Assembly (NCBI RefSeq): GCF_001602375.1
Contig: NZ_BCNY01000014.1
Location: 372,001-436,000 of the forward strand
Origin: Methanoculleus horonobensis
GTDB taxonomy: Archaea; Halobacteriota; Methanomicrobia; Methanomicrobiales; Methanoculleaceae
Length of the DNA: 64,000 nucleotides
Reading direction: 5' to 3'
This document shows, in pieces, positions 1 through 8,679 of the stretch. The notes under the pieces are model-generated. The model did no database searches. It was not told where the DNA came from and saw nothing but the letters and a program-made list of their open reading frames with translations. A program made the position numbers and the translations under genes. Numbering within the stretch: the first letter of the stretch is position 1; each line of letters begins with the position of its first letter.

Positions 1-460
1 TCCCGGCGAGGTGCGCCCGGAGTGCGTCTCGCGGCAGTCCGTCGAACTCGTCCTCGACCACTGCACCAACACCCGCCTGCACTTCGGGGCGCAGTCCGGG
101 AGCGATCGCGTGCTGCGCCACCTGCACCGCGGGCATACCGTCGAGGACGTCGTCCGTGCCTACGACCTCTGCCGGGAGCACGGGCTCGTTCCGGTCGTCG
201 ATTTCATCCTCGGACTGCCGTTCGAGAGCGACGACGATCAGCGCGCGACCCTCGACCTCGTGAAGATGGTTGCCCGGGGAGGGAAGGCGCACATCCACTA
301 CTTCATGCCGCTGCCCGGGACTCCTCTTCAGGACGGACGCCCCCGTCCGCTCCTTGTCGAGACGGAGAAGGTCCTCGGGAAACTTGCGCTCGACGGCAGA
401 ATTACCGGCTCGTGGATGGATCATGAGATAAGGTTTTTTAGACGCACTTCTCACTTATAG
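1..460 (+). CDS. Radical SAM protein, C-terminal part (B12-binding/radical SAM family), truncated by window edge
   Basis: The reading frame is open from the first bases of the window, so the true start and the CxxxCxxC cluster lie upstream. What remains (about 150 residues) is the second half of a radical SAM barrel: a segment reading FGAQSGSDRVLRHLHRGHT, then a DFILGLPFES strand-turn and an HYFMPLPGTPL segment, as in MiaB/B12-binding radical SAM enzymes that transfer methyl or methylthio groups. The archaeal family with an N-terminal cobalamin domain (MJ_1487-like) is the best guess from family knowledge, but the cobalamin part is not visible. The metallophosphoesterase gene starts 3 bases after the stop, so the two are probably co-transcribed. 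Substrate unknown. Confidence 0.75.
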   Translation, partial: PGEVRPECVSRQSVELVLDHCTNTRLHFGAQSGSDRVLRHLHRGHTVEDVVRAYDLCREHGLVPVVDFILGLPFESDDDQRATLDLVKMVARGGKAHIHYFMPLPGTPLQDGRPRPLLVETEKVLGKLALDGRITGSWMDHEIRFFRRTSHL

Positions 461-463
461 AGC

Positions 464-1105
464 ATGACGGATGTGCTACTCTTAGCAGATCTGCACGGTA
501 ACTACGGAAAGCTTGACGCTTTTCTCAGCTACGACTACGATGCAGTCATCATTGCAGGCGACATAACCAATTTCGGTCCACTTGAGCCTGTAGATTCGGT
601 ACTCTCCAACTTCGAGGTACCGTGTTTCGCAATCCCCGGCAACTGCGATCCCCGCGAGATCATCGACGTGCTCGAGCGCTCAGATGCGGTCTGCCTGCAC
701 AATTCGTGGATCGCGCTCGGCAAGATCACGCTCGCGGGTCTTGGCGGTTCGAACAAGACCCCGTTCGACACACCGTTCGAGCTGACGGAGGAAGAGATCG
801 ATAAAGAACTCACCCGGATCACCAATCACATGGACAAAAATGTCCACAACGTCCTGCTCTGCCACGCCCCGCCGTATGAGGCGCTGGACACCGTCGAGGA
901 TAACCACGTCGGCAGCCAGAGCATCCGCAAGCACATGACCCGGTTCGATCTGGTCTGCTGTGCTCACATCCATGAGGCACGGGGCGTCACCGAGGTCGAC
1001 GGCGTCAAGATCGTCAACCCCGGACCCGCTTCAGAAGGCTACGGTGCTATCATCCGTTTCGGGAAGGAGCCCAAAGATATCGATATCGACCTTATTGCTG
1101 TTTAA
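464..1105 (+). CDS. Calcineurin-like metallophosphoesterase
   Basis: A 213-residue protein with the full set of binuclear metal motifs: DLHG at residues 9-12, GD at 32-33, GNCD at 59-62, a CHAPP segment near 135 and AHIH near 168. This is the compact archaeal phosphoesterase architecture with no extra domain, so it probably hydrolyses a small phosphoester or phosphodiester in the cytoplasm; the substrate cannot be told. It follows the radical SAM gene by 3 bases. Its 3' end overlaps by 14 bases the 3' end of the convergent CYTH gene, leaving no room for a separate terminator. Confidence 0.85.
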   Translation: MTDVLLLADLHGNYGKLDAFLSYDYDAVIIAGDITNFGPLEPVDSVLSNFEVPCFAIPGNCDPREIIDVLERSDAVCLHNSWIALGKITLAGLGGSNKTPFDTPFELTEEEIDKELTRITNHMDKNVHNVLLCHAPPYEALDTVEDNHVGSQSIRKHMTRFDLVCCAHIHEARGVTEVDGVKIVNPGPASEGYGAIIRFGKEPKDIDIDLIAV

Positions 1106-1622
1106 ATAACAGCATCTCCAGATACGAGGTGTAGATCGGTGGACCGTCTACACCCAATTCTTTTACAATAGCCCCGATCCGGTCGGCGGCATCCTCTTTG
1201 TTCTCTTCTGTCAGGATCTCAACCTCGATGAACGTCCCGAGCCCTTCGACGTCGTCGAGCGTAACCGTCACGTCCCCCATCTCGTAGAACTCCCGCACCT
1301 TCGAGACCGTGGCGGCACGCCGGAACCCGAGACGGGAGAGGATTCCTTCAAGCGTCTCCCCGTCGGCGACCGCGAGGTTGAACTCCTCGCGGGCCTTTGC
1401 ACTCCCGACCCGGATCTTCGGGCCTTTGTAGGTCACGGTTGCTCCGGTGTCGTCGTACCTGACTCTCAATGCTTCGTCCGTCTCTCCGAAATCGCGGTGG
1501 GGGGCGTTGTAGTAGACGTCGTGTTCCCGCTGTCTTCTCCCCATCCGCACTCCCTTCCGGCCGAGCCCGGCCCTGACGCTCTCCAGGTCTCCGACCGCAA
1601 ATTTTGCTTCTATCTCGAGCAT
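1092..1622 (-). CDS. CYTH-domain protein (class IV adenylate cyclase CyaB / thiamine-triphosphatase-like)
   Basis: A 176-residue protein that opens with the ExExK signature (E3, E5, K7) of the CYTH superfamily, followed by a YKGPK strand near residue 67 and acidic/basic strands expected for an eight-stranded triphosphate tunnel. Length fits archaeal CyaB-like proteins. Members bind a metal-triphosphate substrate; archaeal members have been called class IV adenylate cyclases, but inorganic triphosphatase or thiamine triphosphatase activity is equally possible. Transcribed from the minus strand; its end overlaps the phosphoesterase gene. Confidence 0.85.
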   Translation of the reverse strand: MLEIEAKFAVGDLESVRAGLGRKGVRMGRRQREHDVYYNAPHRDFGETDEALRVRYDDTGATVTYKGPKIRVGSAKAREEFNLAVADGETLEGILSRLGFRRAATVSKVREFYEMGDVTVTLDDVEGLGTFIEVEILTEENKEDAADRIGAIVKELGVDGPPIYTSYLEMLLFKQQ

Positions 1623-1666
1623 GCCAACTCTGCGTCAGATCGTCTCTCGGGAACGACGATAAACCC

Positions 1667-3172
1667 TCACCGTCCGGCCGTGAGCGCACCGGAGGCCCTC
1701 TGCCGGATGAGGTCCCTCTGCCGCTCTGCGGCCGCGAGGAGGGCGTCGTCTCCAAGATGCTCCGCGGAGACGATCGCCCGGTCAGTGAGCCGCAGGGCGG
1801 TATCGTGGTCGTCGCGATGGTGGAACCGGAGCCCGATCTCCAGGTTCAGGTCGGCGGCTTTCCCGTACTCGCGCGCGTGATAGAGGTGGCCGGCAAGCGA
1901 GAGGAGGACGTGCAGCCTGCCGGGGAGGCGATGTATGGAACGCTCGAAGCAGTCTGCAGCGCGGGCGTTGAGCGCAACCGTTGTTTCTTCAGAGAGGCCG
2001 TGTCTGCAGTGCTCTTGCAGGAGGGGGTGCGCGAAGGCATACTCGCCGCCGGGGAGGCTGCGGAAGACGCCGCTCTCCAGCAACCGGTCGGTCGCCGGTG
2101 CCACGCCCCCCTCCTGGAGATCGAGCATGCAGGCCATGACCGGCACGGGGAACGGGGGGTTCAAGACGCAGAGACCTTCCGTCCATGCCTTTACGGGCTC
2201 GGGGAGCGCGGCGAAGACAAGCCCTGCGGGATCTTCTGCGCCGGCGATGACGTCCGCAACGTTCTCCTGGGACGGTGCGAGTCCCCGGTTGCGCAGAGCG
2301 TTGAAGCAGGCTATGAGACGGAACGGGTCGCCCGATCTCTCTTCGAGGAGGCCGGCGGCTGCGTCGTCGATGGAGAAGTAAAACCGCCTTTTCCCGAGTT
2401 CCTGGATCTCGGCCGCTTGCATCCCGAAGAGTTGCACTTCGTGGATGCCGAGTTCCCGGATCTCCTCCTGCATCGCCGCGTATCCGGAACCGGCATCATC
2501 CTCTATCCGGCAGGTGAAGGCGAGGAGGATGCCGGGCGGGAGGTCGCGCACGACATCCCGGAGGAGGCGCCGGTCGTGGCTCGAAGCAAGGTGAACGTCG
2601 TCCAGGAGAACCGCCGCAACGTGGCCGGTCATGCTCATCTCTCTCCCGAGCTCCCTGAGCAGTTCCTCGAAGGCCTGGTATACGCGGTCGTATCCGACCT
2701 CGGGCGTTCGGGCGAAGACGCCGATGATCTCCTCGCCGGCCTTCGGGAGCAGGCCGATCGGCTCCACCGGCGCGGCGTATTTCTCGAAGACGTCGTCGGC
2801 GTACCGGATAGCCTCTTTCATGCTCTCGGCATCAAGGATGCTTGCGAACCTCGCGGATGCCGAGGTTCGCCGAAGATCGTTCAACAACTCCCGGAACGCA
2901 GCGAAGATCATCCCCGGGAGGTCGAAGACCTCCGCCCTGAGGACGGGGGACTCCCGCCCGTCGGGGCGTTCCTGCACCTCGTATGCGAGCCAGTTCAGGA
3001 GCGAACTCTTCCCGATGCCCGGCGGGCCGGAGATCATCACCGTCTGACCGCGCTCTCCCGCCCGCGAGAGGATGGTCGAGAGTTGCTCAAGTTCCTCCCG
3101 TCTGCCGCAGAACTCCTCTGGAGGCGATGGGGCGTATGAGACCCCGCCGACCTGCTGCTGTATCTCGTCCAT
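1667..3172 (-). CDS. AAA/STAND-like NTPase with C-terminal helical repeats
   Basis: A 501-residue protein. An FCGRREELEQL segment near residue 19 followed by a Walker A GPPGIGKSS near 48 is typical of AAA_16/Orc1-type ATPase modules; AVLLDDVHL near 170 is the Walker B strand. The last 150 residues look like alpha-helical (TPR-like) repeats, as in STAND-type signalling NTPases. The ATG at 3172 is chosen because a TATA-like AGTATAAATAC (3198-3208, read on minus) is centred 31 nt upstream; an earlier in-frame start at 3211 would lie across that TATA. No effector domain and no partner gene is visible. Function unknown. Confidence 0.75.
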   Translation of the reverse strand: MDEIQQQVGGVSYAPSPPEEFCGRREELEQLSTILSRAGERGQTVMISGPPGIGKSSLLNWLAYEVQERPDGRESPVLRAEVFDLPGMIFAAFRELLNDLRRTSASARFASILDAESMKEAIRYADDVFEKYAAPVEPIGLLPKAGEEIIGVFARTPEVGYDRVYQAFEELLRELGREMSMTGHVAAVLLDDVHLASSHDRRLLRDVVRDLPPGILLAFTCRIEDDAGSGYAAMQEEIRELGIHEVQLFGMQAAEIQELGKRRFYFSIDDAAAGLLEERSGDPFRLIACFNALRNRGLAPSQENVADVIAGAEDPAGLVFAALPEPVKAWTEGLCVLNPPFPVPVMACMLDLQEGGVAPATDRLLESGVFRSLPGGEYAFAHPLLQEHCRHGLSEETTVALNARAADCFERSIHRLPGRLHVLLSLAGHLYHAREYGKAADLNLEIGLRFHHRDDHDTALRLTDRAIVSAEHLGDDALLAAAERQRDLIRQRASGALTAGR

Positions 3173-3197
3173 GATCCCGCCGGGTGTTCCGGTAGAC

Positions 3198-3208
3198 AGT
3201 ATAAATAC
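3198..3208 (-). promoter_or_regulatory. TATA box for the STAND-like NTPase gene
   Basis: On the minus strand this reads GTATTTATACT, an archaeal TATA-like element about 31 nt upstream of the ATG at 3172. The spacing predicts a leaderless or nearly leaderless transcript. The motif is fairly symmetrical, so it might also serve the divergent FKBP gene with a leader of about 80 nt. Confidence 0.5.
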
Positions 3209-3311
3209 CATTCCATCCAAATAAAGTGGAACAACAAGACGCAGGCATGCGGCGGGCCGGTGCGGGAGGCGTACCGCGACCGTAGCGCATCCGCTATCCA
3301 AGGTGAATGGA

Positions 3312-4052
3312 ATGGCACTTCAGGAAGGAGATTTTATCAGGCTCAGATACACCGGCCGCGTCGGTGAGAATATCTTCGATACCACGGATGAGGAGAACGC
3401 GAAGGAAGAGGGAATTTACAACCCACAGGCGGAGTACGGTCCTGTCACCGTTCGCCTGGGAGGCCATCACGTCATCGTCGGCCTTGAGGACGAGTTGATC
3501 GGAAAGGAGGTCGGCGCCGAGGGCGAGGTCGACGTCCCGGCCGAGAAGGGGTTCGGGGCGCACGAGGATGAAGCCGTAAAGTCCGTCCCGGTCACGCAGT
3601 TCCGCGAGAAGCCGCAGAGGGGGATGCGGATTGAGGTCGAAGGCCGCGAGGGCGTCGTCGTCGACGTCATCGGAAGACGCGCGGTCGTCGACTTCAACCA
3701 CCCGCTTGCCGGCAAGACCCTGAACTACTCCTACGCGATCCTCGAGAAGGTCGAGGACCCGGTGGAGCAGATCAAGGGTCTCATCAAGCTCTTCTCGGGC
3801 AGAACCGATGTCGGGATCAGCATCGTCGACGGCACGGTCGAACTGGAGCTCCCTCCCGCGATCACCTACGACCGGCGCTGGATGGTCTGGCGGGGCACCC
3901 TCGTCCGCGAGATATTCGAGAACAACTCCGATATCAAGGACGTTGTCATGAAGGAGACGATCTCCCGCCCGAAGATGCCGGAGGCGGCACCGGAGGTCGT
4001 TGAGGCCGAAGAGCCCGCCGAGACCGAAGAGACGAAAGAGTCCGAGGAGTAA
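3312..4052 (+). CDS. FKBP-type peptidyl-prolyl cis-trans isomerase, long archaeal (SlyD-like) form
   Basis: A 246-residue cytoplasmic prolyl isomerase and chaperone. The N-terminal FKBP half reads GDFIRLRYTGRVGENIFDTT; the flap (IF) domain with FGAHEDEAV and the VVDFNHPLAGKTL return strand follow near residues 85-145. A further ~100-residue archaeal C-terminal extension ends in an acidic Glu-rich tail. The ATG at 3312 is preferred because AGGTGA (3301-3306) is a well-placed ribosome binding site; a GTG at 3303 lies inside it. A T-rich stretch follows the stop. Confidence 0.9.
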   Translation: MALQEGDFIRLRYTGRVGENIFDTTDEENAKEEGIYNPQAEYGPVTVRLGGHHVIVGLEDELIGKEVGAEGEVDVPAEKGFGAHEDEAVKSVPVTQFREKPQRGMRIEVEGREGVVVDVIGRRAVVDFNHPLAGKTLNYSYAILEKVEDPVEQIKGLIKLFSGRTDVGISIVDGTVELELPPAITYDRRWMVWRGTLVREIFENNSDIKDVVMKETISRPKMPEAAPEVVEAEEPAETEETKESEE

Positions 4053-4070
4053 TTCTCCTCTGCTCTTACG

Positions 4071-4084
4071 GTTTTTTCTTTTAA
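4071..4084 (+). terminator. T-rich terminator after the FKBP gene
   Basis: GTTTTTTCTTTTAA lies about 20 nt after the stop codon. Archaeal RNA polymerase terminates at oligo-T tracts of this kind; no strong stem precedes it. Confidence 0.5.
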
Positions 4085-4159
4085 CTTTGCTGAATCCCTT
4101 CTCTAAAGGCCGAATCGCCTCCAGAGTTATCCGCACATCATCGACTCACGGGAAGTGCG

Positions 4160-4592
4160 ACGGTTCGTGAGCACGACTGCTGTCCAAGCAGGAGTTTGAG
4201 TAGCCGGAAGCGAGGGCAAAACCCCGTACGCTGAACCGTGGGGATATCGCGTCTGGAGGAGTGCGACTGGCCGAAGGTGCGATGTTCCTCTGGAACGGAG
4301 CTGGAGCACCGTTAGGAACGACGTTCCATGGGAACGGAGTTCGAGCACCGAAGGTGTGAGGCGCGGGGGCAGGAACACGAGAAGACTTCGTTCTTCGAAG
4401 GGGGGCATCCCCCTCCCTTGTCTCTACCTTACACTCGGACATCTGTAACCCCCACCCCGCCCGCGCTTCGCGCTCCTCCTCCGCACCTTCGGTGCTCAAA
4501 CTCCCGCCGTCCGCTCCGCTCTCGGCAGTCGTTCCCCGCCCCTCAGGGCGGGGGCAGTGCGTGGCGATACCCCATTGAAAGCCGTGTATGAG
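4160..4592 (-). repeat. Dispersed intergenic repeat, copy A
   Basis: First of at least nine related intergenic elements. Going left to right it holds CCCCGTACGCTGAACC then GGGGATATCGCG (4241-4252), a GGAACGGAG/TTCGAGCACCG block, a GGGGGGCATCCCCCTCCC palindrome (4401-4418), GTAACCCCCACCCCGCC, CGCGCTTCGCGC, GCACCTTCGGTGC, CCCCGCCCCTCAGGGCGGGG and finally GTGGCGATACCCC (4561-4573). The order is that of copies C and I and the reverse complement of copies F, G and H. The reading frames inside it encode low-complexity peptides and are not genes. Confidence 0.85.
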
Positions 4593-4799
4593 TTGTGACT
4601 GACCGGAGGGCACAAACCAGAGCATCGGAGGGTGACATTCCTCTAGGAAGCGACGGTGTTTAGAGGATGGGGCGGGGAGCAGAAGCCGGGGGATGGGAAT
4701 CTGAAAGAGGTGGGCGTTGAGGAGATTGTTTCTCAAAGTTTTTTGAGATTCTTTACTTAATTACGCTGCTCTCTTCGGTCACATGTCACCGTCTTCGGA
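4593..4799. other. Gene-free spacer between repeat copies A and B
   Basis: I see no coding frame, RNA gene or convincing promoter here. It contains a small hairpin, TCTCAAA then TTTTGAGA with a short loop (about 4732-4749), and then becomes AT-rich. Confidence 0.4.
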
Positions 4800-4985
4800 T
4801 TTCAGGTGGATATCGCCACGCGGGGCGGGGCTGGCGGGGAGGGCGACGTTCCGCAGGAACGGAGTTCGACCACCGTCAGGTGGCAAGGGGGGAGCATCCC
4901 CCCTCCCCTGCCCTTTCAAAGAACATCGTTCTTCTCGTGCTCCGTCCCTCGCACCTGACGGTGCTCACGCTCCTTGCCATCCCCG
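4800..4985 (-). repeat. Dispersed intergenic repeat, copy B (shortened)
   Basis: Starts with GGTGGATATCGCCACGCGGG (4806-4825), continues with the GTTCCGCAGGAACGGAGTTC block, CCACCGTCAGGTGG, a GGGGGGAGCATCCCCCC hairpin followed by CTCCCC (about 4888-4909), and GCACCTGACGGTGC (4951-4964). The distal GTGGCGATATCC end seen in other copies is missing. It lies about 80 bp upstream of rqcH, so it may be in or near that gene's promoter region. Confidence 0.75.
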
Positions 4986-5078
4986 GCCCATTCCTCCGCC
5001 CGCTCCGCGCCAGATCAAGAGCCAGTCCCAACTGCCCGTACCCTTCTTTAGGTACCGGGCCGAATGTATTCTGAATCA

Positions 5079-6977
5079 ATGGCGACACTACAGGGAATGA
5101 GCGGAGTCGATCTTCGGGCGCTGGTAGCGGAGGCTGCCGATCGCCTCCCGCTCTGGGTCGGCAAGATCTACCAGTTCGATGCGAAGACCCTCGGCATCAG
5201 GCTGAACGGTGAAGACCGGGCAAAATACTTCTTCCTCGTCGAGACGGGACGGCGCGCCCACTTCACCGCGGAGTTTCCTGTTCCTCCGAAGAACCCGCCC
5301 AGTTTTGCGATGCTGCTTAGAAAACATCTCGAAGGCGGGAAGGTGCTCGGCATCCGCCAGCTCGGGCTCGAGCGCACGGTAAGCCTCGATATCGGGAAGC
5401 GGGATACGACCTACCACCTCATCTTCGAACTCTTCGACGAGGGGAACGCCGTTCTCTGCGATGAAGCGTATACGATAGTCAAGCCCCTCTGGCACCACCG
5501 GTTCAAGACCCGGGAGGTGGTTCCGGGCGCGGTCTACGCCTTCGAAGGGTCAGACTGCCTGTCTCAGTCGCCGGAGGCGTTCCGGACGATGCTTGCAGAG
5601 TCCGACCGCGACATCGTCAGGACGCTCGCCGTCGGGTGCATGCTCGGCGGCGCGTATGCCGAAGAGGTCTGCCGGATGGCGGGCGTCGAGAAGAGCGCCG
5701 CCGCCGCGGAGGTGGACGCGGAGGCTGTCCGGGATGCGTTCGAACGGCTGATGACCGATGTAGGAGGACGCCGTGAGCCGGTGATAACGGCGTCCGGATG
5801 CTGGCCGGTGGTGCTTGCCGGCGAAGAGGTTCGCGAGCGGTTTGCGACCTTCAGTGAGGCCCTGGATGCGTTCTACCCGAAGACGGCGGGCGAGAAGCAG
5901 GGGCCCGCGGCCGAGAAGCCCCGCCTCTCCCAGGCGGAGGTGATCCGCCTGCGGCAGGCGGAGGCGATCAAGGGGTTCGAGAAGAAGATCGAGCGCTATG
6001 GGCGGATCGTGGAGGTGATCTACGAGAACTACACGGACGTTGCCGGGATCATAGCGACGCTCGACGAGGCGAGCAAAAACCGGTCGTGGCAGGAGATCGA
6101 GCAGATCCTGAAAGCGAACGGCGATAACCCTGCGGTAAAGATGGTCAGGGGCGTCCATCCTGCCGATGCGGCGGTCGATCTCGATCTTTCGGGGGAGCGG
6201 GTGAAGATTCACATCCACGAGACGATCGAGCAGAACCTCGGCCGCTACTACGACCAGATCAAGAAGTTCAAGAAGAAGAAGGCAGGCGCGCTCGTGGCGA
6301 TGGAACGGACAGTTCCCGAGAAGCCCCGGACGAAACGGAACCTTGCCCTCCTGAAAAAGCGGTGGTATCACCGCTTTCGCTGGTTCACCACCAGCGACGG
6401 CATTCTTGTCATCGGCGGCCGCGACGCCTCCCAGAACGAGGAACTCGTCAAGAAGTATATGGAAGGGGGAGACCTCTTCGTCCACGCCGACGTCCACGGC
6501 GGGAGCGTCGTCATCGTGAAGGGCACGACCGAGCACCTTGACGAGGCCGTGCAGTTCGCCGCCTCCTACTCCAACGCCTGGAAGGTCGGGCACTTCACGG
6601 CGGACGTCTATGCCGCCCGGCCCGACCAGGTGAGCAAGACGGCCGAATCCGGCGAGTATGTGGCGAGAGGCGCCTTCATCGTCCGCGGCGAGCGGCAGTA
6701 TTTCAGGAACGTGCCGCTCGGGGTGGCGATCGGTCTTGCGACAGCACCCGAGGTCGCCGTCATCGGCGGTCCCCCCGGTGCCGTCACCGGGCGTACGAAA
6801 GTGTGGGTGGAACTCCGTCCCGGCCAGTTCGAACCGAACGACACCGCAAGGAAGGTAGTCCGGGCACTCAGGGAGAAACTCTCGGAGGACGAGTGGAAAG
6901 GGCTCAAAAACGCCTTGAACACCGAAGCGGTCGCCGCTTTCGTCCCGCCGGGAGGCTCCGATATCGTGGAATCATGA
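5079..6977 (+). CDS. rqcH: RqcH/NEMF-type ribosome quality control protein (NFACT family)
   Basis: A 632-residue protein of the Rqc2/NEMF/RqcH (formerly fibronectin-binding A-like) family, which binds large ribosomal subunits carrying stalled peptidyl-tRNA. It has an N-terminal NFACT-N region (about 1-190), a helical middle with a long charged coiled-coil around 280-420, and a C-terminal NFACT-R domain beginning near RWFTTSDGILVIGGRDASQN with the HADVHGGSVVIVKG strand pair. Starts at 5064, 5079 and 5097 are all in frame; 5079 (MATLQGMSGVDLR) is a compromise because none has a clear ribosome binding site. The stop overlaps the pelA start in ATGA, so the two rescue factors are probably translationally coupled. 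Confidence 0.88.
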   Translation: MATLQGMSGVDLRALVAEAADRLPLWVGKIYQFDAKTLGIRLNGEDRAKYFFLVETGRRAHFTAEFPVPPKNPPSFAMLLRKHLEGGKVLGIRQLGLERTVSLDIGKRDTTYHLIFELFDEGNAVLCDEAYTIVKPLWHHRFKTREVVPGAVYAFEGSDCLSQSPEAFRTMLAESDRDIVRTLAVGCMLGGAYAEEVCRMAGVEKSAAAAEVDAEAVRDAFERLMTDVGGRREPVITASGCWPVVLAGEEVRERFATFSEALDAFYPKTAGEKQGPAAEKPRLSQAEVIRLRQAEAIKGFEKKIERYGRIVEVIYENYTDVAGIIATLDEASKNRSWQEIEQILKANGDNPAVKMVRGVHPADAAVDLDLSGERVKIHIHETIEQNLGRYYDQIKKFKKKKAGALVAMERTVPEKPRTKRNLALLKKRWYHRFRWFTTSDGILVIGGRDASQNEELVKKYMEGGDLFVHADVHGGSVVIVKGTTEHLDEAVQFAASYSNAWKVGHFTADVYAARPDQVSKTAESGEYVARGAFIVRGERQYFRNVPLGVAIGLATAPEVAVIGGPPGAVTGRTKVWVELRPGQFEPNDTARKVVRALREKLSEDEWKGLKNALNTEAVAAFVPPGGSDIVES

Positions 6978-7999
6978 AGGCCGAAGTCCGGGAGATGAAG
7001 AGGCAGTTCGGCGAGATACGTCTCTTCCCGGAGACGCTCGACGACCTCTGGCACCTCTCCCACCTGGTCGGGCCGGGGGATCTCGTCTTTGCGACGACCT
7101 TCCGGAGCGTGGAGGCGGCGACCGACAAACTCCGGCCGGAGAAGGTCGAGAAGCGGCCGGTGCGGCTCGGGATCCGGGTCGAGAAGGTGGAGTTCCACCA
7201 GCATACGAGTCGTCTCCGGATCGCCGGCGTCATCGAGAGCGGGGTGGATGTCTCCGCACACCACACCTTGAATGTCGATGCCGGGTTCGAGATCTCGGTC
7301 GTCAAACGCTGGCGTGCCGTCGACTGCGAACGGATCCGGCGGGCGGTCGACGCCTCTGAGTACGGCGTGGTTCACGTCGTGAGCGTCGAGGAAGGAGAGG
7401 CGCAGGTCTACCGGCTGCGCCAGTTCGGCCCGGAGTGGGTGACGACCGTCACGATCGGGAGCAGCAAGGGTGCCGAGACCGGTACCCGGTCGGCGCTCTT
7501 CGAGAAGACGCTTGAGACGGTCGCCGCGGTCACCGGCCCTCTCGTCGTCGCGGGCCCGGGGTTCGTGAAGGACGAGTTCGCGGAGTACGTGAAGGCCCGC
7601 GCTCCCGATCTCGCCGGGAGGATGGTCGCCGTCGAGACCCGGCGCATCGGGCGGGGCGCCGTGCAGGAGGTGATCGGGCAGGGGATCCTTGACCGGCTGC
7701 TCGGCGACCTGCATCTTGCACGGGAGGTCGCGCTGATGGACGAGGTTCTGCTCCGGATCGCGACCGAGGGCGCCGTCGTCTACGGCATCGACGAAGTCCA
7801 AAAAGCGGTTGCCTACGGGGCGGCGGAGACGGTGCTGGTCGCCGACACCCTGCTCCGGGACAATGAGGCTACGGGCGTCATCGAGAAGGCCGAGCGCGTC
7901 AACGCCACGATCGTGGTGCTGAGCACCGAGTTCGAGCCCGGGGAGCGTCTTGACGCAATCGGCGGCGCCGCGGCGCTTCTGCGGTATAAGATCGAGTGA
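6974..7999 (+). CDS. pelA: mRNA surveillance protein Pelota
   Basis: A 341-residue archaeal Pelota (Dom34). It is an eRF1 paralogue that enters the A site of stalled ribosomes and, with ABCE1, splits them. The Sm-like N-terminal domain spans about 1-130 (GDLVFATTFRSVE near 35), the central domain about 135-255 lacks the GGQ peptide-release motif as expected, and the C-terminal domain contains VAYGAAETVLVADTLLRD. The start ATG overlaps the rqcH stop by 4 bases. ABCE1, its known partner, lies 1 kb downstream past repeat copy C. Confidence 0.93.
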   Translation: MKAEVREMKRQFGEIRLFPETLDDLWHLSHLVGPGDLVFATTFRSVEAATDKLRPEKVEKRPVRLGIRVEKVEFHQHTSRLRIAGVIESGVDVSAHHTLNVDAGFEISVVKRWRAVDCERIRRAVDASEYGVVHVVSVEEGEAQVYRLRQFGPEWVTTVTIGSSKGAETGTRSALFEKTLETVAAVTGPLVVAGPGFVKDEFAEYVKARAPDLAGRMVAVETRRIGRGAVQEVIGQGILDRLLGDLHLAREVALMDEVLLRIATEGAVVYGIDEVQKAVAYGAAETVLVADTLLRDNEATGVIEKAERVNATIVVLSTEFEPGERLDAIGGAAALLRYKIE

Positions 8000-8017
8000 G
8001 GCCTGAAGGATTTTCAT

Positions 8018-8333
8018 TCCGGGAGTTTGAGCACCGTTAGTGCGATTTACGTGACAGAACGGTCTCAATCAAGGACAAAGCCCCGTACAGTGGACTGCGG
8101 GGATATCGCCACGCGGGGGAGGCGGCTCGCGGGGAGGGGGGATGCTCCCCCCTCCCCTGTTTCTACCCTGTAAGGCTATACCTGCAACCCCCACCCCGCC
8201 CGGCCTCCGGCCTCCTCCTCCGCACCTTCGGTGCTCAAACTCCTGCCGTCCGCTACGCTCCCGGCAGTCGTTCCCCGCCCCAAGGGGCGGGGGCAGTGCG
8301 TGGCGATATCCGGTGGAAAGCCGTGTCCGGGGA
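8018..8333 (-). repeat. Dispersed intergenic repeat, copy C (well preserved)
   Basis: Left part has GAGTTTGAGCACCG, then CCCCGTACAGTGGACTGC and GGGGATATCGCCACG (8099-8113). A long palindrome at about 8134-8160 has 12-nt arms GGGGAGGGGGGA and TCCCCCCTCCCC around a TGC loop. Next come CCCCCACCCCGCC, GGCCTCCGGCC, GCACCTTCGGTGC (8222-8234), CCCCGCCCCAAGGGGCGGGG and CGTGGCGATATCC (8299-8311), followed by GTGGAAAGCCGTGT. The two ends GGGGATATCGCCACG and CGTGGCGATATCC are inverted relative to each other. It separates pelA from the EMC6-like/ABCE1 pair. Confidence 0.88.
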
Positions 8334-8679
8334 TGCGCGACAGCATGAGCATAGAAGCCCCTCGATATTCGAGAATCGAGCAGATACTGCGCGATATTTG
8401 AGTGTGACCAAGTCTGAGACCTCCAAAAGCCGGGACGCCCCCTGCACACCCTCACCTCTCCTGATATATCTCCCGCGAGAAGAACAATCACAGATGACCC
8501 CGCTCCGCCGCCCCTCCTGCCCCGCCGGGCGGGAGGTACCTATCTTTTATTACCGGAGAACGCCCTATTATGTAGTAATTCCGTCAATCCCGGGAAGCGG
8601 CCAGAAGTCGGTTTGCTCCCGTCGGGCTGTCGCCCCGAAGGGGCTTCCCTTTCAGGAATGGCGCAACACTGGTGTCACG
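8334..8679. other. Gene-free region upstream of the EMC6-like gene
   Basis: No credible coding frame. It contains CTCGATATTCGAG, a CCCGCCGGGCGGG hairpin near 8520 and a CCCCGAAGGGG hairpin near 8634, and AT-rich stretches near 8545 (CTTTTATTACC) and 8567 (CCCTATTATG) that could be promoters for the downstream pair. Confidence 0.35.

Noticed and set aside
1604-3139. A 511-codon plus-strand open frame opposite the NTPase gene
   Set aside because: It is an antisense shadow in high-GC sequence. The minus-strand product has clear Walker motifs and this frame has none.
4146-4736. Reading frames inside repeat copies (also near 8.1, 34.5, 45.8, 54.7 and 63.1 kb)
   Set aside because: They encode Pro/Arg/Ser-rich peptides dictated by the repeats, in several frames and both strands at once.
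6608-8068. A 486-codon minus-strand frame across rqcH/pelA
   Set aside because: It is a shadow of two well-recognised genes and shows low-complexity Asp/Arg/Leu composition without motifs.
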